A stretch of 64,000 nucleotides of DNA from Saccharopolyspora soli (GTDB lineage: Bacteria > Actinomycetota > Actinomycetes > Mycobacteriales > Pseudonocardiaceae), in contig NZ_JALBWV010000048.1 of NCBI RefSeq assembly GCF_022678645.1, positions 1-64,000 of the forward strand, written 5' to 3'. The notes beneath the pieces are model-generated. The model made no database searches and had not been told where the DNA came from. It saw only the letters and a list, made by a program, of their open reading frames with translations. Numbering within the stretch: position 1 is the stretch's first letter; each line of letters begins with the position of its first letter. The position numbers and the translations under genes are program-made. This document shows positions 1 through 6,936 of this stretch, piece by piece.

Positions 1-2084
1 AGCGTCGCGAAACACACCCCGCCGTGATCGCGCAGCAGCACCACGCGCCCGGCCACCGAGGTGCGCTCACCAGTCCTCGCGTCCGGCAGCAGGCCCTGGT
101 GGCGAGCGACGACGACGCGGCAGCGTTCGGCGCACGGCACCGCCACCGGGTACGGGTCGATACCTGCTGCCCGCAGCGCCGCCAGCTTGTCCTGGCGCAC
201 CTGTTGCTGCTCGGGCTTGGCGCGGCATGGGGCATCCAATTCCGGTTTCGGCACGGTCACTTCCGTCGATTCGTCCAATGTAGACCGGTTATGTGGACCG
301 GGCAGGAACCCCTCCGCCGCAGCTGATGCGATACCCACCCGCGCGAGGTCGCGGCGCTCGGCGAAAGCGACGTAGCGCGGGAACCAGTGCGGCAGGTACT
401 TGACGTTCGACCGGTACAGCGACTCCAGCTGCCACCACCGCGAGAAGAACAGCAGCAAGCCCCGCCAGGCCCGCAGCACCGGACCCGCACCGATCCGCGC
501 ACCCTCCTCGAAGGCGGCGCGGAACATCGCGAAGTTCAGCGAGATCCGCTCCACCCCGAGCAGCGGCGCGGCCTGCACCAGCGAGCTGACCATGAACTCC
601 ACGACGCCGTTGTCCGCGTCGCGGTCCCGGCGCATGACGTCCAGCGACAACCCGTTGCCACCCCACGGCACCAACGACAACAACGCCACCGGTTCACCGC
701 CGTCGGCCAGCGCTTCGACCAGCACGCACTCGCCGTCCAGGGGATCGCCGAGCCGACCGAGCGCCATCGAGAAACCGCGCTCGGTCTCGGTGTCCCGCCA
801 GGCTTCGGCCAGCCGCGCGATCTCGGCCATTTCCGGTTCCGGCGCCTCCCGATGCCGCCGGACCCGAGCGGTGCACCCGGCGTGCTGCACCCGGTGCACC
901 GCCTGCCGCACCGGCCGCATGTCGTGGCCGTCCAGGCCGAACTCGGCGACCTGCAACACCGCTTCGTCCCCGAGCTGCAAGATCTTCATCCCGGCCCGCG
1001 AATAGGCCGTCGCGCCCGGTTCACTGACGCCCATCACCGCCGGCGTCCAGGCATACTCCCGGCACATCGCCAGCCACTTGTCGATCACCGGCGGCCAAGC
1101 CTCCGGATCCCCCAGCGGATCGCCGCTGCCCAGGCAGACCCCGGCGACCACCCGGTAGGTGATCGCAGCCTTGCCACTGTCCGAGAACACCACTGCCTTG
1201 TCGCGTCGGGTGGCGAAGTAGCCGAGCGAGTCCCGTTCCCCGTGCTCGGCGAGCAGCCAGCGGATGTGCTGCTCCTCTTCGGGGCGCAGCGCGGCGGCCT
1301 GTTGCTGCGCGCGCAGGAGCAGGAACAACGTGACGAACAGCGTGGCCGTGCCGAACAGGCCGAGCACCAGGTTGACCCAGCCGGGCGCGTGCCCAACACG
1401 CGTGATGTCGAAGTCGACCGCGCCGCCGAGCACTCTTTCGACGGTCCAGGTGAACCGTTGCCACGCATCGCCCAGCGAGCCGGGGAACGTCGTCACCAGT
1501 CCGTAGCCGAGACCGACGAACACCGAGACGAGCAGCACGAACACCGTCACCGCCAGCTTCGCGCTGCCGCGTTTGGCACGACCGGAGAACTCGCCGCGCG
1601 CCCGCCAGAGCAGCCCGACGAAGATGCCGGTGACCACGATGTTCGCCACGAAGATCCACGTGTGGTCCACCGGCAGCTGGTAACGGCCGCCGATTTCGTC
1701 GACCCACAGCGCCTCGGCGTGTTCCGACAGCGCCACGAGCACCACGACGTCGGCGACCGCCTGCAACACCAGGACGGCGAGCAGGATCCGCAGCGCCAAC
1801 GTCTTGCGGCGCTTCAGCGCCGCCGCGAGCACCGCGAGGAAAGCCGCGTAAGCCAGGTTCGGCGGCGCGGGAAACAGCACGTCGTCGATGAAGCGGCGGA
1901 CCGGTTGCACGTTGCCGGACACCGCCAGTCCCACTGCGGAGACCGCGCACAGCAGCGCGATGACGAACAGCGCCCCGGCGGCGATACCCGATGCCCGGCC
2001 GCGCCACTGCCGCCCGCTGACCGCGTCGCGCCGGACCGCTTGCTGGACCACAGCGTCCTCCCCACTCACGGCCGCTGACCTCAT
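1..2084 (-). CDS. lysX: Bifunctional lysylphosphatidylglycerol synthetase / lysine-tRNA ligase LysX (C-terminus cut by window)
   Basis: This is the N-terminal ~694 residues of LysX, which lysinylates phosphatidylglycerol in the membrane using lysyl-tRNA made by its own synthetase domain, giving resistance to cationic peptides. About the first 330 residues form several hydrophobic segments (MprF-type membrane part). The cytosolic DUF2156-type transferase follows (GDPLGDPEAWPPVIDKW; later LSLDVMRRD and SLNFAMFRAAFEEG). A linker then leads into the OB-fold of a class II lysyl-tRNA synthetase (RQDKLAALRAAGIDPYPV, then VAGRVVLLRDHGGVCFATL) where the window cuts it. ATG at 2084 follows a GGGG-type site; GTG at 2069 is an alternative. 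The synthetase module is what separates LysX from plain MprF. Confidence 0.88.
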   Translation of the reverse strand, partial: MRSAAVSGEDAVVQQAVRRDAVSGRQWRGRASGIAAGALFVIALLCAVSAVGLAVSGNVQPVRRFIDDVLFPAPPNLAYAAFLAVLAAALKRRKTLALRILLAVLVLQAVADVVVLVALSEHAEALWVDEIGGRYQLPVDHTWIFVANIVVTGIFVGLLWRARGEFSGRAKRGSAKLAVTVFVLLVSVFVGLGYGLVTTFPGSLGDAWQRFTWTVERVLGGAVDFDITRVGHAPGWVNLVLGLFGTATLFVTLFLLLRAQQQAAALRPEEEQHIRWLLAEHGERDSLGYFATRRDKAVVFSDSGKAAITYRVVAGVCLGSGDPLGDPEAWPPVIDKWLAMCREYAWTPAVMGVSEPGATAYSRAGMKILQLGDEAVLQVAEFGLDGHDMRPVRQAVHRVQHAGCTARVRRHREAPEPEMAEIARLAEAWRDTETERGFSMALGRLGDPLDGECVLVEALADGGEPVALLSLVPWGGNGLSLDVMRRDRDADNGVVEFMVSSLVQAAPLLGVERISLNFAMFRAAFEEGARIGAGPVLRAWRGLLLFFSRWWQLESLYRSNVKYLPHWFPRYVAFAERRDLARVGIASAAAEGFLPGPHNRSTLDESTEVTVPKPELDAPCRAKPEQQQVRQDKLAALRAAGIDPYPVAVPCAERCRVVVARHQGLLPDARTGERTSVAGRVVLLRDHGGVCFAT

Positions 2085-2132
2085 TCCGCAGCCCCAATCT
2101 ACGACCGCTGGAGCGCGCCGCCGCGCCAGGAC

Positions 2133-2180
2133 GGTCGTGAGTGCGAAAGTCGGTTGGAGCCGGTTTTCGCACTCACGACC
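2133..2180. terminator. Long hairpin, member of a dispersed GTGAGTG repeat family
   Basis: A 16-bp perfect stem (GGTCGTGAGTGCGAAA at 2133-2148, its complement at 2165-2180) closes a loop that contains GTTGGAGC. It lies just after the stop of the minus-strand gene at 2186. Relatives are at 10415, 25981 and 27359. It probably acts as a transcription terminator, though no T-run follows. Confidence 0.6.
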
Positions 2181-2185
2181 CCACG

Positions 2186-2515
2186 TCAACCTGCCGGGTC
2201 GGGCAACGAGGTGGCGGGCCAGACGAGTCGGATCTTGCGGATCCGGGAGAACAGTTCGTGCGCGCCATCCGCGGACGAGCACCTGGCGAACAGCACCCCG
2301 TCCAGGTCGAAGACCGAGGCGCGCTCCTCGAACTCCAAGCCCCACGCGAAGAGGGAGCAGTCCGCGCGCTCCCCGTGCTCCTCCACCAACGCGAACACGC
2401 GCGGCGGGGAGTCGTCTGCTTCTCCCTGCACGAGCTCGGCGAACTCGTCCTCCGGCATCGACCCCAGCAATATCCCCGACTCGAAGAACGAATCCCGACC
2501 AGGCCCGACTACCAT
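2186..2515 (-). CDS. Hypothetical protein, 109 aa
   Basis: I do not recognise a family. The protein is acidic and soluble, with no signal peptide or membrane segment; it contains PEDEFAELVQGE and a C-terminal FSRIRKIRLVWPATSLPDPAG. The start is well supported: ATG at 2515 follows GGGAGG with normal spacing. It is divergent from the XRE regulator at 2636, and the double operator between them could control both. A hairpin follows its stop. A function linked to the XRE/DUF397 pair is possible from position only. Confidence 0.6.
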   Translation of the reverse strand: MVVGPGRDSFFESGILLGSMPEDEFAELVQGEADDSPPRVFALVEEHGERADCSLFAWGLEFEERASVFDLDGVLFARCSSADGAHELFSRIRKIRLVWPATSLPDPAG

Positions 2516-2562
2516 CGCTACCTCCCGCAGTTGATCGCATACCGACAGTGACTAGAATGATC

Positions 2563-2594
2563 TGGACAGTCCATCTGTTCAAGTGGACAGTCCA
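2563..2594. promoter_or_regulatory. Two identical palindromic operator-like sites
   Basis: TGGACAGTCCA occurs at 2563-2573 and again at 2584-2594. The copies are exactly 21 bp apart (two helical turns) and flanked by AT...AT so the whole block is also an inverted repeat. It lies between the divergent hypothetical gene and the XRE gene, 42 bp before the XRE start, so autoregulation by the XRE protein is the simplest reading. Confidence 0.6.
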
Positions 2595-2635
2595 GATCTC
2601 ACGCCATTGGGCGAGGCAGACGGAGGAGGCTTGGG

Positions 2636-3520
2636 ATGACTCAGGGCATCGATGGCGGGACTTCGGTGGTACGTCGCTGGCAGCTCGCCGCCGCCTTGAA
2701 AGCACTGCGCGAACAAGCAGGCATCCGTCAGGAAGCGGCCGTCGACAAACTCCGGAGAGGCCCCGGACGCTGGTCGAGATCGAAGCTCTCGCGGATCGAA
2801 AACCGCGAGCACAACGTCAAACCGCGCGAGGTAGAGCAGCTTCTCGATGCATACGGCGTCGATGATCCCGCGACCCGCGACGACCTGGTGCAACTTGCGA
2901 GCGCATCACGAGAACAAGGCTGGTGGGCCAGTTTCAACAACGAACTTCCCGACGACGTCCGGCAGTTGCTCAGCATCGAGGGAGGGTTGGTCGCCCTGCG
3001 CGACTTCCAAAGTCAACTCGTTCACGGGCTGTTGCAGACCGCCGACTACGCTCGTGCCGTAATGCACGCGGTCTACCCCGGCACGTTCGCCCCGGACGAC
3101 GTGGAACGGCGAGTCGCTGCGCGGATGGTCCGGCAGCAGATCTTCGCCAAGGACAAACCACCTCGGATGCACTTCATCCTCGATCAAACGATCCTGGAAC
3201 GAGTCATCGGACGTCCCTCGATCATGCGAGATCAGCTGCGCAAACTGCTCGACATGACGGAAAACCCGGACGTCACGATTCAGGTCCTGCCCAAGGAGGT
3301 GCCGGGAAGTCCGGGCCTGGAGGGCCCTTTCGCTCTCTTGACCCTGCCTGATCCGATCCCGGACATCGGCTACACCGAAGGTCCAGCAGGTAGCCTGTAC
3401 ATCGAAGATCGCGAACAGGTGCGAAGCCGCACACTGCGATTCGGCATCCTCACCGAGCTGGCGCTCTCGCGTGCGGATTCCATCGACGCGATCACCAAGG
3501 CAATGAAGGACCACCAGTGA
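2636..3520 (+). CDS. XRE-family transcriptional regulator with DUF5753 domain
   Basis: The protein has 294 residues. A helix-turn-helix lies at about residues 15-70 (LAAALKALREQAGIRQEAAV, then SRSKLSRIENREHNVKPREV). A DUF5753 domain fills about 95-285 (GLLQTADYARAVM, VLPKEVPGSPGLEGPFALL). This is the classic abaA/whiJ-type regulator of actinomycetes, normally paired with a DUF397 partner, as here with the gene 15 bp downstream. ATG at 2636 follows GGAGGAGG. Members affect development or secondary metabolism. It probably represses its own promoter through the twin TGGACAGTCCA sites. Confidence 0.85.
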   Translation: MTQGIDGGTSVVRRWQLAAALKALREQAGIRQEAAVDKLRRGPGRWSRSKLSRIENREHNVKPREVEQLLDAYGVDDPATRDDLVQLASASREQGWWASFNNELPDDVRQLLSIEGGLVALRDFQSQLVHGLLQTADYARAVMHAVYPGTFAPDDVERRVAARMVRQQIFAKDKPPRMHFILDQTILERVIGRPSIMRDQLRKLLDMTENPDVTIQVLPKEVPGSPGLEGPFALLTLPDPIPDIGYTEGPAGSLYIEDREQVRSRTLRFGILTELALSRADSIDAITKAMKDHQ

Positions 3521-3535
3521 ACAACGGAGGTCACC

Positions 3536-3763
3536 ATGGCACCGGTGAACCCCTTAGACGAGCCCCAGTGGCGCAAGAGCAGCTTCTCCGGTGGGGGCAG
3601 CAACGGTGGCGGCCAGTGCGTTGAGGCTGCTGCGTTACCTGACGGCCGCATCGCGATCCGCAACAGCAACGCACCCGAAGCAGGCGCGATCCTGTTCACC
3701 CGTACCGAGATCGACGCCTGGATCAAAGGGATCAAAGCAGGCGAATTCGACGACCTCACCTAG
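3536..3763 (+). CDS. DUF397 domain protein, partner of the XRE regulator
   Basis: A 75-residue protein with the family signature: W-R-K-S-S-F-S near residues 10-17, a glycine-rich turn with C (GGGQCVEAAALPDGRIAIRNS), then an F-T-x-x-E-x-x-A-W end (LFTRTEIDAWIKGIKAGEF). Start ATG at 3536 with GGAGG. DUF397 proteins are encoded next to XRE-DUF5753 regulators and are thought to modulate them. Same operon as the XRE gene by spacing. Confidence 0.85.
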   Translation: MAPVNPLDEPQWRKSSFSGGGSNGGGQCVEAAALPDGRIAIRNSNAPEAGAILFTRTEIDAWIKGIKAGEFDDLT

Positions 3764-3780
3764 TGCCTCGTCTCTGAGCA

Positions 3781-4647
3781 TCACCGCAGGACAGCGTCTT
3801 CCGCGCTGGCCCACGCGGTCGCGATCCTCCGCAATGCGGCGGCGTCTTCCTCGGTGAGTCGGATGTTGAAGAGATCGGCGGCGACGTCAGGCAGCTCGGC
3901 AGGGGCCACGGCTTGGTCCTCGTGCGCGCCGTCCGGCCGGCTGGTGGTGAGCGTGGGAGAAGTGCCCCTCAATGCCCGTCGGAGCTGAGGTTCCGTGCGC
4001 TGCAGCACCAGTTGCCTCCGGAACGGCGAGCGGGCGTGCTCGGCGGTGTAGAAGTTGCCCACGCGGTAATCGATCGGGAACTGGCGGTTGTCGGTGAACG
4101 CGTGCAGATCGATCCAGTCGTCCCCTTGCTGCTGGCGCAAGACCCAGGTGAGCCCGGTCAGGGCCTGTTCTCGGTCCAGCCGGAAGGTCCAGTCGCCTTG
4201 CCGCACCTGCGCACCGTCGTACAGCGGGATCGGTTCGAGGGCCCCGGCCCCGAAACCGACATCGACGAGCCAACGGCCGCCGTCCGCTTCGACGTCCAGG
4301 ACCGCGTGCGTGGCTACATGGAGCTTGGATGTTCCCATACGTACGCGCGAGGAGTAGGCGTGGAAGCTGAAGCCCAGCTGTTCCAGCACCGCGGCGAACA
4401 ACGTCGTGTGCTCGAAGCAGTAACCGCCGCGCGGTTGGTGCACGAGCTTTGCTTCCAAGCTCGGCAAGTCCAGGGACACGCCCCGGCCGAGCACGACATC
4501 CAGGTTTTCGAACGGGATGCCAGCGATGTGCGCCCGAGCCAGATCGGACAACGTGTGCGCGTTGGGAGTCAGCGATCCGGTGTAGCCGATCCGGGCGAGG
4601 TAGGCGTCCAGGTCGACTTCGTCGCCACCCCACAGATACTCGCCCAT
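3781..4647 (-). CDS. Arylamine N-acetyltransferase
   Basis: A 288-residue cytosolic enzyme that transfers acetyl from acetyl-CoA to arylamines or hydrazines. The Cys-His-Asp triad is visible: Cys77 in RGGYCFEH, His114 in KLHVATHAVLD, Asp129 in RWLVDVGFG. The length matches the NAT family (~275-290). ATG at 4647 is chosen because MGEYLWGGDEVDLDAYLARIGY aligns with NAT N-termini; the frame stays open upstream but runs into the TSUP gene region. In some actinobacteria NAT-like enzymes close amide bonds in ansamycin biosynthesis, but no such cluster is seen here. It is convergent with the DUF397 gene. Confidence 0.88.
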   Translation of the reverse strand: MGEYLWGGDEVDLDAYLARIGYTGSLTPNAHTLSDLARAHIAGIPFENLDVVLGRGVSLDLPSLEAKLVHQPRGGYCFEHTTLFAAVLEQLGFSFHAYSSRVRMGTSKLHVATHAVLDVEADGGRWLVDVGFGAGALEPIPLYDGAQVRQGDWTFRLDREQALTGLTWVLRQQQGDDWIDLHAFTDNRQFPIDYRVGNFYTAEHARSPFRRQLVLQRTEPQLRRALRGTSPTLTTSRPDGAHEDQAVAPAELPDVAADLFNIRLTEEDAAALRRIATAWASAEDAVLR

Positions 4648-4715
4648 GTTCCCTCCCAAGTGCGGTTCAACGGAGGCAACACCACCTCGGACAGGGGTAT
4701 TCCTGGCGTCAACCT

Positions 4716-5477
4716 TCAGGCGCGCAGGAAGTAGACGACTGTCATGGTGACAGCGGTCGTCAGGACTACGCCGCGTAGCGCCGCCGAAGGGAGGCGTCGG
4801 GCCACCTGGGCACCGCCCCAGCCGCCGATGATCGCGCCGACCAGAACGGCAGCGACCGGGACGGCATAGCTCAGCACATCCGCTGCGATGAGGAAGAACA
4901 CCGCTGCGACGGTGTAGATGGCGGCGAGCTGGACGACTCGCGTCGGGTTGCCAGCCGCCGCGTCGAGTCCGACACCGATGCTCCAGAAGGCCAGCATGAG
5001 AATGCCCACCGCGCCGCCGAAGTAGCCACCGTAGATCGCGAGCAGGAACTGTCCGATTAGGACCGCCGAGGTGCTGAGGTCGAACGGACGGCCCAGTGCG
5101 GCGTTCAACATCCGCGTGATCTTGCGCCCGAACGCGAGGACCACGGTGGCGAAAGCGAGCAACCACGGCACGGCCGCGTCGAACGACGCCGCAGGCAGCA
5201 CCAATAGCAGCCCCGCGCCGACGACACTCCCGAGCAGGCTTGACACCGTCAGCGGCAACGTGGCCGTGCTCCCCACTTGGACGACGTCGCGCCGGTAGGC
5301 CCACGCGCTCGTCAGCGCCCCTGGCAGGAGGGCGACCGTCGTCGAGGCGTTGGCCGCGACAGGAGGCAGCCCGGCGACGACCAGGGCGGGCAGGACCACG
5401 AAAGTGCCGCCGCCGCCCACCGCGTTCAAGGCTCCGCCAGCGACACCGGCCAGCAACAGAGCCACAGTTCCTAACAC
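4716..5477 (-). CDS. TSUP-family (TauE/SafE) anion permease
   Basis: A 253-residue integral membrane protein with about eight hydrophobic segments and the two TSUP repeats: the N-terminal one starts LLLAGVAGGALNAVGGGGTF and the second contains YGGYFGGAVGILML. The family exports or imports small sulfur-containing or organic anions (sulfite, sulfoacetate and similar); the substrate cannot be read from sequence. GTG at 5477 is followed by a TTA leucine codon, the rare codon read by the bldA tRNA; starting at GTG 5465 would remove it. Ends 68 bp before the NAT start and may be co-transcribed. Confidence 0.82.
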   Translation of the reverse strand: MLGTVALLLAGVAGGALNAVGGGGTFVVLPALVVAGLPPVAANASTTVALLPGALTSAWAYRRDVVQVGSTATLPLTVSSLLGSVVGAGLLLVLPAASFDAAVPWLLAFATVVLAFGRKITRMLNAALGRPFDLSTSAVLIGQFLLAIYGGYFGGAVGILMLAFWSIGVGLDAAAGNPTRVVQLAAIYTVAAVFFLIAADVLSYAVPVAAVLVGAIIGGWGGAQVARRLPSAALRGVVLTTAVTMTVVYFLRA

Positions 5478-5627
5478 GCGCCCAGTATTCAGCGCGCGTT
5501 TTGCCAGTTCAAACGCGCCACTGCCCGCAGGGCGACATTCTCGACCAACGACCGGGCGTTCTCCGAGGTTCGGCGGACGCCCGATTCATCAATCGATTTC
5601 GGAGCTGAATTCCAGCGGAAGGAAGTG

Positions 5628-5657
5628 TTGGACGCGCTGGCTCGCCGGACCAATACT
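5628..5657 (+). promoter_or_regulatory. Possible promoter for a leaderless small gene
   Basis: TTGGAC at 5628-5633 and AATACT at 5652-5657 are 18 bp apart. The ATG at 5664 sits about where transcription would start, so a leaderless mRNA is possible. Matches are only partial. Confidence 0.3.
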
Positions 5658-5663
5658 GGCCGC

Positions 5664-5876
5664 ATGCAAGCCGGTCGTGAGCACCTGGGAAACGTGAACA
5701 CCTCATCCGAATCCGATGCGGTTCGGCTGGTGCGGGCATTCGCGGTGCGCGCACTGGCTCTCGCGCTCGTCGCCAGCCTCATCGACCAGCAGATGCTCGC
5801 GATTTTGCTTGCGCTGGCCGGTTTCGGGCTCCTCTTCGCGCCGACGCCGGACCGCTGGCGAGACGCTTTCCCGTGA
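5664..5876 (+). CDS. Possible small membrane protein, 70 aa
   Basis: Unrecognised. The predicted peptide has a polar N-terminus (MQAGREHLGNVNTSSESDAV), one long hydrophobic stretch (ALALALVASLIDQQMLAILL and on to LLF) and a short charged tail. Its last 98 bp overlap the 3' end of the convergent LysR gene. The LysR protein has an unusually long, basic, low-complexity tail in that overlap, so either end could be over-extended. The promoter-like sequence placed for a leaderless start is the main support. Existence is uncertain. Confidence 0.33.
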   Translation: MQAGREHLGNVNTSSESDAVRLVRAFAVRALALALVASLIDQQMLAILLALAGFGLLFAPTPDRWRDAFP

Positions 5877-6729
5877 GATGTTCCAGCAGCACGCGGGCCG
5901 CCGGGTTCGTCATCTCCGACAGCCGCCCGGCCAGGTAGACGGTCCTGTTGAAGTCCACCCGCTCGATCTTGGCGAAGGGCAACCCGGCGCGTTCCGCGAC
6001 CGCTTGCGGGATGATGGTGACGCCCAGCCCGGCCGCCACCAAATCGACCAGCAGCGGAACGTGCGTTGCGTCGCAGACCGGATTGTGCCGCAGCCCCGCA
6101 TCGGCGAACCGGCGGCGGACCATCTCCTGCATCCCGCTGCCGACGAAATCCACGAACGGTTCGTCGTCGATCTCCTCCAAGCGGACGAGGCGCCGGTGTT
6201 CGAGTCGGTGCCCCGGATAGGTCACCAGCACCAAGCGCTGTTGCCACTGGACGAAGCACGCCAGGTCGGGTGCCGGTGGCCCGTCGGCGGCCAGGTAGGC
6301 CAGGTCGAGCTCGCCGTTGCGGACCGCGGCGGCGAGCTCGGGGGCGGTGCCGTCCCGAACGTGGATCTGGATGCCGGGGTGGCGCTTCTGGAACACCCCG
6401 AGTTCGCTCGGCAGGTCGATGATCGAAAGCGCCTGGATCGTGCCGATGGACACCCGGCCGCGCGACAGACCGACGACGGCGGACACCTCGCCATGTGCTG
6501 CGACGACATCGGCCACGAGCCGGTTGGCGACCGGCAGCAAGGCGCGGCCCGCCTCGGTCAGCATCACCCGGCGAGTGGTCCGCTCGAAAAGCGGTGCGCC
6601 CAGTTCGGCCTCCAGCTTCCGGATCGAGGCGCTCAACGCCGACTGGACGATGTGCGCGTCCTGCGCGGCGGCGGTGAAGCTACCGTTGCGGGCCACCGCG
6701 AGGAAATGCTCGAACTGCCTCAACTCCAT
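5779..6729 (-). CDS. LysR-family transcriptional regulator
   Basis: A 316-residue regulator. The N-terminal winged helix-turn-helix covers about residues 1-60 (MELRQFEHFLAVARNGSFTA, then QSALSASIRKLEAELGAPLF). The periplasmic-binding-like effector domain spans about 90-290 (GRVSIGTIQALS, LDLAYLAADGPP, VAAGLGVTIIPQAVAE). Residues after ~292 are a basic Arg/Ala/Ser tail not typical of the family. ATG at 6729. No divergent partner lies immediately upstream: the next 200 bp towards 6936 hold no convincing gene. It could regulate the shikimate genes or the TSUP/NAT pair; neither can be decided. Confidence 0.85.
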   Translation of the reverse strand: MELRQFEHFLAVARNGSFTAAAQDAHIVQSALSASIRKLEAELGAPLFERTTRRVMLTEAGRALLPVANRLVADVVAAHGEVSAVVGLSRGRVSIGTIQALSIIDLPSELGVFQKRHPGIQIHVRDGTAPELAAAVRNGELDLAYLAADGPPAPDLACFVQWQQRLVLVTYPGHRLEHRRLVRLEEIDDEPFVDFVGSGMQEMVRRRFADAGLRHNPVCDATHVPLLVDLVAAGLGVTIIPQAVAERAGLPFAKIERVDFNRTVYLAGRLSEMTNPAARVLLEHLTGKRLASGPASARRGARNRPAQAKSRASAGR

Positions 6730-6936
6730 TCAGCGATGCTATCGCGGAATAGCGGCTAACTGAGCACTCAGACCGCAAACCCTGCCCGCTCCAGAAGACC
6801 AACGCCCGCATCCTCGACCTCTGCGACGACACTCCCGCTGAGAGCCGGGTGTTCAGCAGCACGCAATCGACCCGAGTGAGTAGTCGCGCGCGCCAGCCGT
6901 GGTACTCGGGAGAGCGCATGTGTGTCGGACTTCCGA

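Noticed and set aside
387..2078. Long plus-strand open frame (563 codons) opposite lysX
   Set aside because: It is a high-GC antisense shadow: Arg/Pro/His/Gln-rich, no domain, no ribosome site, and the minus strand encodes a clear LysX over the same bases.
2636..3763. XRE/DUF397 pair as a toxin-antitoxin system
   Set aside because: DUF5753 and DUF397 proteins are regulators with no known toxin fold, and the layout is the usual developmental-regulator pair.
6730..6936. Possible short genes between the LysR gene and the dehydratase gene
   Set aside because: Frames here lack start signals and run as extensions or shadows of the neighbours. One frame ends in a protein-like SGSVVAEVEDAGVGLLERAG, which may be a tiny gene relic but cannot be supported.
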